Made by a program: the position numbers and the translations under genes. The notes beneath the pieces are model-generated. The model was not told the origin of the DNA. It saw only the letters and a list, made by a program, of their open reading frames with translations, and did not search any database. A stretch of DNA of 64,000 nt from a virus. Positions within the stretch are counted from its first letter, which is position 1, and every line of letters starts with the position of its first letter. The stretch is taken from IMG/VR virus record IMGVR_UViG_3300007754_000004, positions 1 to 64,000 of that record; one strand, 5' to 3'. Of this stretch, positions 1 to 7,948 are shown piece by piece.

Positions 1-174
1 CCCTCTAGGGGTAGGCAGGTATTGAGACCGGGTTTTCGAGGTCATAGGCCCGTTATCGAGTTTCGGTTGCCATCCCTCTAGGGGTAGGCAGGTATTGAGA
101 CTTGGGAACGTGATCTACACGTCATCTGATTCCGTGGTGTTGCCATCCCTCTAGGGGTAGGCAGGTATTGAGAC
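1..174 (+). CRISPR. CRISPR array, end portion (three repeats, two spacers)
   Basis: Two complete 36-nt repeats (66-101 and 139-174) and the last 28 nt of a third (1-28) are identical where they overlap. They begin GTTGCC and end ATTGAGAC. The spacers at 29-65 and 102-138 are both 37 nt and unrelated to each other, giving a constant 73-nt period. The array continues beyond the window start. An ATTGAGAC-type 3' end usually marks the leader-distal side, so the array is probably read on the plus strand and ends at 174. No cas gene occurs in the window. Confidence 0.9.
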
Positions 175-182
175 TCTGGGGT

Positions 183-223
183 CTCTCGATCTGCTTAAAT
201 AGCGGATCGAGAGGGTAGTTTTC
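183..223 (+). terminator. Hairpin just after the CRISPR array
   Basis: A perfect 9-bp inverted repeat (183-191 with 205-213, CTCTCGATC/GATCGAGAG) has a 13-nt loop and is followed within a few bases by TTTT. It starts 9 nt after the last repeat, so it may end the pre-crRNA transcript. Confidence 0.5.
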
Positions 224-234
224 GAGCGGGTTAC

Positions 235-255
235 TTATGCACAGGGTTATCCACA
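235..255 (+). other. Two tandem DnaA-box matches
   Basis: TTATGCACA (235-243) and TTATCCACA (247-255) both fit the bacterial DnaA consensus TTATNCACA. They have the same orientation and lie 3 nt apart. They lie in the gene-free stretch between the CRISPR array and the end of the minus-strand operon. They could be an origin element, a DnaA titration site or chance; no long AT-rich unwinding region is visible next to them. Confidence 0.5.
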
Positions 256-326
256 GGTTGTGGGGGGACTCTGGGGCTGTCAAAGATCGGGATTCTCTTG
301 GAATCCTGGTAGGTTACTTCCGCGCG

Positions 327-361
327 AGCGGGTCCTGGGTTTCAGGCACCACGGACCCGCT
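327..361 (-). terminator. Inverted repeat at operon end
   Basis: A 9-bp perfect inverted repeat (327-335 with 353-361, AGCGGGTCC/GGACCCGCT) lies just past the stop codon of the last gene of the minus-strand operon. There is no T-run after it, so its role as a terminator is only suggested by position. Confidence 0.35.
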
Positions 362-374
362 CGAAAGGGCGGGG

Positions 375-614
375 CTACCCCAGCTTGGGATGGGGCTTGT
401 TCACGGTAAACTCCAGGTCCGGGATCTCCTGGGAGATGGCTGCGATTGCCTCTCGGGCTTCCTTGGCGGACTCGGAGATGGTATCGGGGAAGTGATCCTC
501 GATGGGCCCTACTTGTCGCTCCCAGGTAGCCGTAAGAGCCAACCCGGTGGCTTCCAACTGGCCGATCGCCTCGGAGATCTTCGTGAGCTGGAGAGTGAGG
601 AAGGCGGCGTTCAT
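375..614 (-). CDS. Small hypothetical protein
   Basis: This 79-residue protein matches no family I know. It is mostly helical by composition, with Ala-, Glu- and Leu-rich stretches and no membrane segment. The ATG overlaps the stop of the upstream gene in an ATGA arrangement, which supports both the start and translational coupling. It is the last gene of the minus-strand operon that starts in the ligase region. Confidence 0.7.
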   Translation of the reverse strand: MNAAFLTLQLTKISEAIGQLEATGLALTATWERQVGPIEDHFPDTISESAKEAREAIAAISQEIPDLEFTVNKPHPKLG

Positions 615-865
615 GTCGAGGAGTCCTTCGTCCGTTGGATCCCGGTAACGTCCCGGGGATCCAGTTCAATGGTGTTGCAGGACCGCAGGGTATCCGAGAG
701 ACCCTCGACCACGGAGACAGAGATCGGGTTCCAGTCGCGGGCCTTCGCCGCGCGAAGGAGGGCGTCCAGGTGTCCTGCGAATCGGAGAGCGTCGTCTCCC
801 CGAAAGAACACCCCGGGCCAGTCGTCCGGGGCTTGAACCACGCCGGTCTCCAACCTGTCAGCCAT
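611..865 (-). CDS. Small hypothetical protein
   Basis: An 84-residue soluble protein with no recognised domain. It overlaps its upstream neighbour by 8 nt and its downstream neighbour by 4 nt (ATGA), the packing used throughout this genome. Function unknown. Confidence 0.7.
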   Translation of the reverse strand: MADRLETGVVQAPDDWPGVFFRGDDALRFAGHLDALLRAAKARDWNPISVSVVEGLSDTLRSCNTIELDPRDVTGIQRTKDSST

Positions 866-1370
866 TGTCGTTCCTCTTCGGCAAGTAAGCTTCTTCCGGC
901 TGAGGGATGAAGATGCTGGTCAGCCTGACCCGCACCACCTTCCCCTCGTGAGTCCCTGTCCGGTACCAGGACTGCGCCTGGACGGGTTCCAGACGTACCC
1001 AGGCTTTCCTCTGCCCATCCTGTAGCCTGGGGCGAAGGAGCACCACCTTGTAGGTGTGGCGGTGGTAGCGGCACATCAGGGGAAGCCCCTTCTTCTGGGC
1101 TCGTCGGATTTTGTCCCGAGCCACGCATCCCTGGTAGTGCTTCCCAGCAGCCGGGATGGGGTCGAGGACGTGATCCCCACTCAGCTCTCTCCCCTTTCGG
1201 GAGACCTTCCGGAACTTCCGCTTCGCCTTGCGGACCTCCCTGCGATGAGGGTTCAGGTAGTCTTCGGTGTACCCCAGGTCCGGGGACTCCTCAGCTCGTC
1301 GGAGGATACCTGTAGAGATCCTCGATGGCGTCGCTCGGATGCGACGAATCCAGTCCCGGGTGTCCCTCAT
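858..1370 (-). CDS. Basic hypothetical protein
   Basis: This 170-residue protein is rich in Arg and Lys, especially between residues 40 and 95 (for example VRKAKRKFRKVSRKGREL), which suggests nucleic-acid binding. I recognise no family. An AAGG-type ribosome binding site lies 7 nt before the ATG. A long hairpin (1389-1418) lies in the leader just upstream. Confidence 0.65.
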   Translation of the reverse strand: MRDTRDWIRRIRATPSRISTGILRRAEESPDLGYTEDYLNPHRREVRKAKRKFRKVSRKGRELSGDHVLDPIPAAGKHYQGCVARDKIRRAQKKGLPLMCRYHRHTYKVVLLRPRLQDGQRKAWVRLEPVQAQSWYRTGTHEGKVVRVRLTSIFIPQPEEAYLPKRNDNG

Positions 1371-1388
1371 GCTGTAACCTTGTGGGTG

Positions 1389-1418
1389 CTGGAGGAGGCA
1401 GGAGCCATCCTCCTCCAG
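1389..1418 (-). promoter_or_regulatory. Leader hairpin before the 858-1370 gene
   Basis: A perfect 10-bp stem (1389-1398 with 1409-1418, CTGGAGGAGG/CCTCCTCCAG) with a 10-nt loop lies about 18 nt before the start codon at 1370. It has no T-run on the minus strand. It could stabilise or regulate the leader, or act as an attenuator. The rest of 1419-1589 contains a GCTCCCGGGAGC palindrome (1435-1446) and no convincing gene. Confidence 0.4.
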
Positions 1419-1589
1419 CGTAGCTCCCCACGGGCTCCCGGGAGCGGGTGTTACTTGGGGGCAGGAACCAGCCCCGGTTCACTAGGCATTTAAGGATTTA
1501 CCCCTTGCTCCTGGTGGTCGCCTAGGCTCGCTCCAGTTGCGTCAGGTTCCTGGGGTGTTTCTTTATACCCTTTCGGGGTCAAGGTTGGT

Positions 1590-1694
1590 TCAGTAGGGGG
1601 GGTACCAGAGGCAGGCGGGGTCATCCTCGACGGCGAAGAACTCGTTCAGCTTCCAGAAGGGCCAGGAGAGGACACGCTTGAGAGTCTTGAGCAT
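1590..1694 (-). CDS. 34-residue Trp-rich small protein
   Basis: ATG at 1694 opens a 34-codon frame ending in TGA at 1590. A GAGGTG ribosome binding site lies just before the ATG and overlaps the end of the upstream gene. The product begins MLKTLKRVLSWPFWK: an amphipathic basic N-terminus with three Trp overall, then an acidic middle (AVEDDP) and a WYPPY end. Its position directly behind a gene with a good ribosome binding site supports translation. Membrane association is possible; function unknown. Confidence 0.5.
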   Translation of the reverse strand: MLKTLKRVLSWPFWKLNEFFAVEDDPACLWYPPY

Positions 1695-1702
1695 CAGGCA
1701 CC

Positions 1703-2071
1703 TCAGACGTACAGGTGGAGGATGATGAAGGGAAGATAGACCCATTGAGCGTTATCGGGAGCGATATCCCGCCTTACCTCAACGGTTACCGGAATTGCCC
1801 GCTGGAGTCTCACTCGGATCGCCTCTGCGATGTAGGAAGCGAGGGAGGGGGGAAACCCGAATCGCGTCGCGAAGGGGCTAAGAGCGATCTCCTCCGAGCC
1901 TTTGCCGGAAATGAGGACTTCCCTGAGGTTCGCGTTCACCCAGGCGAGAGCCTGCCCAGCCTGGGCTCGCTCGTTCTGTTGTCGCTCCAGTAGCGCCTTC
2001 GGTGGGACGCTGTCTCGGGCCAGTCTCGCGGCGATCCGAGCTTCAGAGAGTGCTTTCATTTCACCAGCCAT
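1703..2071 (-). CDS. Hypothetical protein
   Basis: A 122-residue protein with a charged, helical N-terminal half (Ala, Arg, Glu and Gln rich) and a more hydrophobic C-terminus. No family recognised. It starts 1 nt after the stop of the upstream gene (TGACATG), so the two are probably coupled. Confidence 0.7.
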   Translation of the reverse strand: MAGEMKALSEARIAARLARDSVPPKALLERQQNERAQAGQALAWVNANLREVLISGKGSEEIALSPFATRFGFPPSLASYIAEAIRVRLQRAIPVTVEVRRDIAPDNAQWVYLPFIILHLYV

Positions 2072-2072
2072 G

Positions 2073-2384
2073 TCATTCCCTCATCTGGTTTGCGTTGAGA
2101 CGGCGACGCTTCTCTTCTTTCTCGGCCTCGACTCGCTGGGCGATCAGGATTTTCCTCTCGGCTTCCCGTCGCTCCCGCTCCCATGAGGCCCACTTCCAGG
2201 GCGGGACGTTGGTGCGAGGGATGAAGATACGAGAGACGAGGTTATCGATCTCACACCAGTTGTTCCCGTTGATCAGGAAGTGGTTCTTGACCTTGTGTCG
2301 AGACCACGCGACCCCGAAGAAGACACCCCAACCGAGCAAGGTTGCGCCGATCCCACAAAGACAGATGATCTCAATCAGGCCCAT
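2073..2384 (-). CDS. Membrane-anchored coiled-coil protein
   Basis: This 103-residue protein has one N-terminal membrane segment (about residues 2-27, rich in Gly, Ile, Leu and Phe) and a highly charged C-terminal helix rich in Arg, Glu and Lys (residues 68-103) likely to form a coiled coil. It follows the C-terminal ligase gene by 3 nt. A single-pass anchor with a cytoplasmic tail is the likely topology; the role is unknown. Confidence 0.7.
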   Translation of the reverse strand: MGLIEIICLCGIGATLLGWGVFFGVAWSRHKVKNHFLINGNNWCEIDNLVSRIFIPRTNVPPWKWASWERERREAERKILIAQRVEAEKEEKRRRLNANQMRE

Positions 2385-2387
2385 GGT

Positions 2388-4118
2388 TCACACTCCCGCC
2401 ATTTGCTCAGCCGCCGTGATCCCGATGACCTGGACTCCGTACTTTCGAGCCTTCTTCGCCTTCCCACTGTCGGCGGTGGGGTCGCTGGCGACGAGGTAGG
2501 TCAGGGACCTGCTGACCCCGGACTTCATCACGCCCCCGAGGCCCTCAATCGCCCGCTCCAGGTTGGAGTCACGGAAACCGGTGAAGCAGAAGCTCTTACC
2601 CTTCAGGGGGCCGGTCACCGGGGCCTTGATCGTGATCCCAGCCAGAAGGAGATGGTTGATGATCTCTTCGCGATCCCGGAGACCGTTGACGAATTCCCGA
2701 GCCTTCCTGGTCCCCACGCCGGGGATGGAAGCGATCTCCGCCTCGGTAGCCATCTCCATCTTCGGGAGGGTGTCGTAGCCCGCCTGGACGATCTTCTGGC
2801 ACATGGAGCGAGCCATCATGGGAATCCCCAGCGACCCGATGAGCAGGTGAAGCGGGAGGTCGGTCAGCTTCATCAGGTTGTCGTGAGCGATCTGGACCTT
2901 CCGACCCAAACGGGTCCCGTTCCCGTCCCGAATCTGCGTCGCCTTGGACAGGTTGAGCACATAGAGGTCCGCGGGCTCTCGGATGAGCCCGGCCTCGTAG
3001 AGAGGGACGATGATCCCATCACCCCAGCCCTTGATATCGAGCTTGGAGGTCCAGCGGTCAATCGCCCCGGCTCCCTGAGCCGGGCAGTTGTCGCCCAGAC
3101 ACTTCAGGAAGGCCCCGACCATCGTCAGCTTGCCGGAGCAGGAGGGACAGTCCGTGGGCTGACTCTGGAAGATGGGGGCGGCGTCGGTGGTCGCCTTGAC
3201 CCACTTCTCCACCTTGGGGATCACGTCCCCGCGGCGAGAGACGAAGATGGTGTCTCCGATCGCGAAAGCGGGCTTCCCACTCTTGTGGAGGAGGTCTCCG
3301 ATGATTCCCCAATTGGCGAGGGAGGCCCTCTTGACACTGGCTCCCGAGAGGACGACTTCCTTGAACACCGCGACGGGGGTAACGATCCCGGTCGGGCCGA
3401 CCTGATTCTCGATCCCCTCAAGAATCGTGTTGGCGGCGTCAGCCGTGAACTTGAACGCAGTGGAGCCCACCGGCCCCCGACCGCTGGTGCCCAGGCTGTC
3501 GAAGAAGTCCCGATCATCCTCCTCGTAGATCAGCCCATCGATATCGTAGTCGAGGGTTGCCCGCTTGGTGTCCTGGTACTCCTTGTGCCACGCCAGGGCA
3601 TCGGGGAGATCGATGAAGCACTCCCAGGCTGGGGTCCGGAAGCCCAGCCGCTCCAGCAAGCGGAACTCGACTCGCTTGCTGGCGATCTTCCTCCCGCCGT
3701 CTCGCCGGATCTCGTAGGCGATGACGGTGAGATGCTGATTGTCCGACCGAGCGGAGTCCTCACGCTTGGCGATGCCCACCGCTCCGTTGCGAGGGTTCAC
3801 CATCGTGGGAAAGTGAGCCTTCCAGTCGCTCTTGAGGAGCACGATCTCCGCTCGGATGAAGCCGGTGAAGCCCGGGATCACCTTCACGAGCCCCTTCATC
3901 AGCTTCACGTTCTCGGTGATATCGACCCCGACCATCCGGCCGGTCTGGGGATCCTTCTTCCCCCGGGTCACCCCTCGGGCGAGGCTCCCGTTCTCGTAGT
4001 AGAGAGCGCAGTTGTGAGCCAGGGCTCCGCTGCCGACAAAGTAGGCGTGAGTGTCCTTGACTTCCATGTCATAGGCCACCCGCTCTCCGGGGACTCTCTC
4101 GACGCTGACGACTCTCAT
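2388..4118 (-). CDS. ligA: NAD-dependent DNA ligase, C-terminal part, with C-intein
   Basis: Residues 1-36 are a C-terminal split-intein fragment (YDMEVKDTHAYF, ending LAHN before Cys37). From Cys37 the protein resumes a bacterial-type ligase at the sequence that follows the catalytic KxDG motif (CALYYENGSL), then gives the rest of the adenylation domain, OB fold, a four-Cys zinc finger (CPSC...CLGDNC), helix-hairpin-helix region and a C-terminal BRCT domain. The matching N-terminal half with the catalytic lysine is encoded at 7949-8635. Protein splicing in trans would give a ligase of about 670 residues, the usual LigA length. The gene has its own phage-type promoter (4186-4215). The ligase would seal nicks using NAD+ during phage replication. 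Confidence 0.93.
   Translation of the reverse strand: MRVVSVERVPGERVAYDMEVKDTHAYFVGSGALAHNCALYYENGSLARGVTRGKKDPQTGRMVGVDITENVKLMKGLVKVIPGFTGFIRAEIVLLKSDWKAHFPTMVNPRNGAVGIAKREDSARSDNQHLTVIAYEIRRDGGRKIASKRVEFRLLERLGFRTPAWECFIDLPDALAWHKEYQDTKRATLDYDIDGLIYEEDDRDFFDSLGTSGRGPVGSTAFKFTADAANTILEGIENQVGPTGIVTPVAVFKEVVLSGASVKRASLANWGIIGDLLHKSGKPAFAIGDTIFVSRRGDVIPKVEKWVKATTDAAPIFQSQPTDCPSCSGKLTMVGAFLKCLGDNCPAQGAGAIDRWTSKLDIKGWGDGIIVPLYEAGLIREPADLYVLNLSKATQIRDGNGTRLGRKVQIAHDNLMKLTDLPLHLLIGSLGIPMMARSMCQKIVQAGYDTLPKMEMATEAEIASIPGVGTRKAREFVNGLRDREEIINHLLLAGITIKAPVTGPLKGKSFCFTGFRDSNLERAIEGLGGVMKSGVSRSLTYLVASDPTADSGKAKKARKYGVQVIGITAAEQMAGV
4011..4118 (-). other. C-terminal half of the split intein in ligase
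   Basis: The 36 residues include the intein block F pattern and the terminal His-Asn, followed by the +1 nucleophile Cys. They must pair with the N-intein at 7952-8245 to splice. Together they make a mini-intein of about 134 residues with no endonuclease domain. Confidence 0.9.
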
Positions 4119-4185
4119 GGGCTGTTCCTATGTAGGAAAGCGTTCACCTTCTCCAGTACCCGAGAGGGACCACGCTTCCAATCTT

Positions 4186-4215
4186 CCCATACGACCAGCA
4201 CACGGAAACTTGCCG
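4186..4215 (-). promoter_or_regulatory. Phage-type (ECF-like) promoter before the C-terminal ligase gene
   Basis: The minus strand reads GGCAAGTTTCC, then GGTCGTATGG, with 20 nt between the first AA and TATG. This matches the shared promoter pattern of the window. It lies about 70 nt before the ATG at 4118. Confidence 0.7.
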
Positions 4216-4238
4216 ACCAAAATGCCCCCAGACACGAT

Positions 4239-4559
4239 TCAACGGACTGTAAACCAGTCTCTCATCCGAATTGCCCGATCAATGGCGTCTTTCGCGTCGT
4301 TGATCGACGGCTTGCAGTACCAGAGAGGGAAGTCTACCTGGAAGAAGCAGTGACCCCCATCTATATCCGGTAGCTGGATGATCCGAAAATTCTTGTAGAA
4401 GTGCTCCGTAGCTTCCCTTTGCAGGTCCCTGACATAGTGAAATTGTGCTCGGTCTAAGGCTGCCTCGCACCAGGGAACAACGATCAAACCTTCCTCTGAG
4501 ATGAAACCCTGGCAGGTATCGTATGGGTGGCATCGGTGAAATGTCAGGACTATACGCAT
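4239..4559 (-). CDS. Hypothetical protein between the ligase halves
   Basis: A 106-residue soluble protein with several His and Cys residues but no clear motif. AGAGGA lies 7 nt before the ATG. It sits between the two ligase halves. About 120 nt without a gene, holding the 4186-4215 promoter, separate it from the C-terminal ligase gene. Confidence 0.7.
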   Translation of the reverse strand: MRIVLTFHRCHPYDTCQGFISEEGLIVVPWCEAALDRAQFHYVRDLQREATEHFYKNFRIIQLPDIDGGHCFFQVDFPLWYCKPSINDAKDAIDRAIRMRDWFTVR

Positions 4560-4611
4560 GACGGAATCCTCTATTGATATCCGTCAGGTAGTACCGAGGC
4601 TGTAATCCGGT

Positions 4612-5244
4612 TCAGAACCCCCACCGGAGAGCTGTCCAGACCATCGTGTCTTTCCTGCTGACGTAGGGGTGAAGGGCTTCGGGCTCTACGGGTATCCCGA
4701 AGGCATCCCGCAGCATCTCGCGATACCTATCGTAGGTGTCGTTGGATCGGTATCTGGGGCTCCCGTCCACGTTTAGCACCAGGAGAAATTCGCCCAGCCT
4801 CTCCCGCTGCCGCTGAGCGAATCTGGCGAGGGCTCTCAAATCTCGCTGGATGGTTCTCTTCCCCTTGACTGCCCGGAAGGAGTCATAGACGAGGACTCCG
4901 ACCCGGTCGAAGGCCCCCACCCGCCGGAGGGCCGGAATCAGGGGGCCTTGATGCCAGCTTGCTGGAGCCTCGGGGCCATAGTGGTTTCTGCAACCTAGGA
5001 TGATTTCGGGGTCGGTGTCCACGCCGATAAAGCGAGCCGGGGACGCCAGGGCTTCCCGGTCGAGTAGGAGCCGGAGGGTGGGGGCTTGCGTCCCCGCTAG
5101 CTCCATCCAGTCGCAGCGGAGAGCCTGCTGGGAGCGAGACCAGAGGAAGGAAGACCGGCGGACGATCTTGAGGGCATGTAGCCGGGTCTCGTCCTTGGCC
5201 TCAAACCCCTGGTCGGAGAGAGTTGTGCTGGTGAAGTCAGTCAT
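4612..5244 (-). CDS. Hypothetical protein, possibly Rossmann-type
   Basis: 210 residues. The start at 5244 overlaps the upstream helicase by 8 nt, which fits local practice; an upstream extension of the frame runs through the helicase 3' end and is unlikely. The segment ARFIGVDTDPEII resembles the strand and acidic residue of an S-adenosylmethionine or nucleotide-binding fold, and a C-terminal Arg-rich half follows. No catalytic methyltransferase motif is visible. It is one of three genes between the ligase halves. Function unknown. Confidence 0.65.
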   Translation of the reverse strand: MTDFTSTTLSDQGFEAKDETRLHALKIVRRSSFLWSRSQQALRCDWMELAGTQAPTLRLLLDREALASPARFIGVDTDPEIILGCRNHYGPEAPASWHQGPLIPALRRVGAFDRVGVLVYDSFRAVKGKRTIQRDLRALARFAQRQRERLGEFLLVLNVDGSPRYRSNDTYDRYREMLRDAFGIPVEPEALHPYVSRKDTMVWTALRWGF

Positions 5245-7945
5245 CAGCCAGCTCGTCCAGATTGGCGGGGACAAAGGGTGTCTTGGCTCGGGGGTTCTTT
5301 TTGAACCCCCGGTCGTGTAAAAGCCGGGCGAGTGAGGACCCCCCCGGAAGGCCCCACTTTCCTCGGGCGATGGCGAGGTTGAGTCCTTGCCAGGACGTGT
5401 GAAAACCAATGTAGGGGAAAGCGTCGTCGGTCATCTTGGTTTTGGGGAACTGCCCAAATTGCCGGTAAAACTTGATCGCAGCGTTCACCACTGCATCTTC
5501 TGTCAGATCCGAGGGCTTGATTATCTTGTTCACCTTGAGCCCCCTCTCATGGAGGAGTCTCGCCAGGGAGCTGCTTCCCGGCAGGCCCCACCACCCCTCT
5601 TTTAATGCTATGTCCACACTCCCCCATGATGTAGAGAAATTAAAATGATTGTCCGCCCGACCGGAAGCCGCTTGGGGCCAAACTCCATTTTCTCTGTGGA
5701 AATTCTGGGAAGCTTGGACCACATCATTTTCCGTAAGGTCCACCGGTTTGACTGCTTGACTAAATTTGAGCCCCCTCTGGTGAAGTAGTTGGGGGAGGGT
5801 TGAACCCCCTGGTAAGGATTGAAAACCGCGATCCAATGCCGCGGCAACTCCTCTCCAGGAGACGGGAAAACCAAATTCCCGGGAGGCATCCCCCGATGTT
5901 TCGGTGGGCCACTTCCCGGTTCTATTGTGAAAGCCTTTGGCGGCTGTCACGATTAGTTCTTCTGTCAATCCGGGCCTGGATGCCAGATTGGCTCGTAACC
6001 CCCGCCTATGCAATAGTTGTGCAAAGGTCTCCCCACCAGGAAGCCCTCTTAAACCCTCATAGAGGGCACAATGGACAGCCGTCCACGTTTCCCGAAACCC
6101 GAAATCCTTGGCTGCATCCCCCGTGTTTGAGGAGGGCCACCTTCCCGTTCTCGCATGGTGTCTTTTGGCGGCCTCCACGATCATGTCTTCGGTAAGATTC
6201 GGCTTGTTGAAGTATGCCGTGAGGCGACCTACCACGTCCTTCGCATCCTTCCCCGTGAACGCTGAATAGACCGCCAGGACCCGCGCAGCTTCGGTGTAGG
6301 TCTGATCCCGGTAATCCGCGAGAATCTCGTTCCAGGCCGCGATGTAATCCTCGCGGATTTCTCCTATTGGGAGAGCTGGGCGAGTAGCTCCGACGAACTC
6401 CCCCGCCAGTTGCAACCCGGCTTGATGCTCTACAGGACTCAGGCTCAAGCTCGTCAGGTATCCCTGTAGCTGGCCGACGTTGGGGGCTTCCCCTGTCCGG
6501 GATTCATACAGGCCCGCCCAATTTGTGAGACGGGCTCGCATCCTCAGCAGAATGTGGTCCGGGACCTCCACACGCTGACGGTCCCGAATCCGCTGGACTC
6601 GATCCCCCTCGCCTCTCGGTGGACGTGACCAGGATCTCTCCATCCGAATTCGCAGATCCGCTCGGACTTCTCTCGCGACCTCCCAATCCGCCATGTAGCA
6701 GGCGAGCAGGAAGGCGTAGTTGTGGTGCTGCTTTTCAAACTGAGCCAGCACATCGTCCGGGACCTGCTGAACGAAGAGGGTAATCCGGGCATCCTCCGGG
6801 TGTGGGTGGCCGGCGATTTCGCTCTTGTTCCGGAAAGCCCGACCCCATCGCTGAAGGATCAGCCCGAAGCTGCGGGGGATCCCCATGTTGTAGACGTGGG
6901 AGCAGAGGGGCCAGTCCGTGCCCTCATCAAACCGCTTACAGGCGAGGATGACGTCCGTAGTTGAATCCTCATACCGAGAGACCTCTTTATCGACCTCCAG
7001 TGCCGCCTGAAGCCGCTCAGCGACGTCTCTACCCACCCCGACCGCATCAACTACCCGCACGCCAGGAGAGGCCGCCTGGAGGGCTTTCAGAAGCCGGTTC
7101 GTGAACCGACGAGACCGCTTCGCAGGGACGATAAAGACCGCTTTCGGCTTTCCGTCCGCGACCCACTTGTCTACGAGCCACCGATGGGCTGTCCCGGAGT
7201 TGTTCTCCTGGGCGGATAGCTCCTCTCCAGCGTACTGCCGAGCCGTTTCGGCTACGGAATCCATGAGCACGGTCTGAATCTGGAAGTTGCCAGGGGCGTA
7301 CCCCGAAGCGGCGTGATCAGAAATCGTCCAGATGTGCGTCTTGGTGCCTTCCGGGAAGACCTCTTGACCGTCTGACCGGAAGGGGGTCGCCGTAGTCCGG
7401 AGGACGGTCCCGCCCCGGGACTCCCATGCCACACCGAAATCACCGATCTTGGTATTCAGCCGCCTGTCGGAGTCGCTGGTCCCTGCGTGGTGCCCCTCGT
7501 CCAGAATGAGTAGCTTCCCTGTCAGGTCATCCGGGAGGGTACGTTCGCCCCAGCAGGCGAGCTGCTGGTGGGTCGTCAACAGAAACGGCGTGTCCAACTC
7601 CCCCGTCAAGAGCGACCTGAAGTTCTCCTGCTTGTGCTCTTCTTCTCGCAGGCGGAGAAATTCACCCTCCCGAGCGGTGAACGCCACGGCGGCGGACGAC
7701 CAGGGGATATCGTGAGGATCGACCTGGAGGTACCAGTCCTGCTTGAAATTCTCTTCGATCTGAATCGAGGGAGCCGCGATCACGACCCCGGAGAATATCG
7801 GCCGGGTCTTGGAGACGAGACCCGCCAGGATGAGGCTCTTCCCGCTCCCGGTCGGGGCGACTAGACCCAGGCTCTTATGCCCATCAGAGGCATAGGCTGA
7901 CAGGTCCAGCACCGCATCCCACTGGTATGGGCGAAGGGTCTTCAA
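5237..7945 (-). CDS. SF2 helicase with four C-terminal helicase-associated repeats
   Basis: 902 residues. Residues 1-450 form a superfamily 2 ATPase: Walker A APTGSGKS (30-37), DEGHH (149-153), TTATPF (184-189) and a motif VI (QRWGRAFR). Four tandem repeats of about 76 residues follow at 584-659, 660-736, 737-813 and 814-902, each LTExxIVxAA...GxWP...SW...AL..G..GLPGGSSLARLLHxRG. They probably bind DNA. I associate similar repeats with Planctomycetota proteins (from memory, not searched). The gene starts 3 nt after the N-terminal ligase half, so it lies inside the divided ligase locus. It may act in replication, repair or defence. Confidence 0.88.
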   Translation of the reverse strand: MKTLRPYQWDAVLDLSAYASDGHKSLGLVAPTGSGKSLILAGLVSKTRPIFSGVVIAAPSIQIEENFKQDWYLQVDPHDIPWSSAAVAFTAREGEFLRLREEEHKQENFRSLLTGELDTPFLLTTHQQLACWGERTLPDDLTGKLLILDEGHHAGTSDSDRRLNTKIGDFGVAWESRGGTVLRTTATPFRSDGQEVFPEGTKTHIWTISDHAASGYAPGNFQIQTVLMDSVAETARQYAGEELSAQENNSGTAHRWLVDKWVADGKPKAVFIVPAKRSRRFTNRLLKALQAASPGVRVVDAVGVGRDVAERLQAALEVDKEVSRYEDSTTDVILACKRFDEGTDWPLCSHVYNMGIPRSFGLILQRWGRAFRNKSEIAGHPHPEDARITLFVQQVPDDVLAQFEKQHHNYAFLLACYMADWEVAREVRADLRIRMERSWSRPPRGEGDRVQRIRDRQRVEVPDHILLRMRARLTNWAGLYESRTGEAPNVGQLQGYLTSLSLSPVEHQAGLQLAGEFVGATRPALPIGEIREDYIAAWNEILADYRDQTYTEAARVLAVYSAFTGKDAKDVVGRLTAYFNKPNLTEDMIVEAAKRHHARTGRWPSSNTGDAAKDFGFRETWTAVHCALYEGLRGLPGGETFAQLLHRRGLRANLASRPGLTEELIVTAAKGFHNRTGKWPTETSGDASREFGFPVSWRGVAAALDRGFQSLPGGSTLPQLLHQRGLKFSQAVKPVDLTENDVVQASQNFHRENGVWPQAASGRADNHFNFSTSWGSVDIALKEGWWGLPGSSSLARLLHERGLKVNKIIKPSDLTEDAVVNAAIKFYRQFGQFPKTKMTDDAFPYIGFHTSWQGLNLAIARGKWGLPGGSSLARLLHDRGFKKNPRAKTPFVPANLDELADD

Positions 7946-7948
7946 GAC

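Noticed and set aside
2280-4373. 697-residue plus-strand open frame opposite the ligase gene
   Set aside because: It is an antisense frame kept open by GC-rich codon use; the ligase on the other strand is clearly the real gene, and the frame shows no domain.
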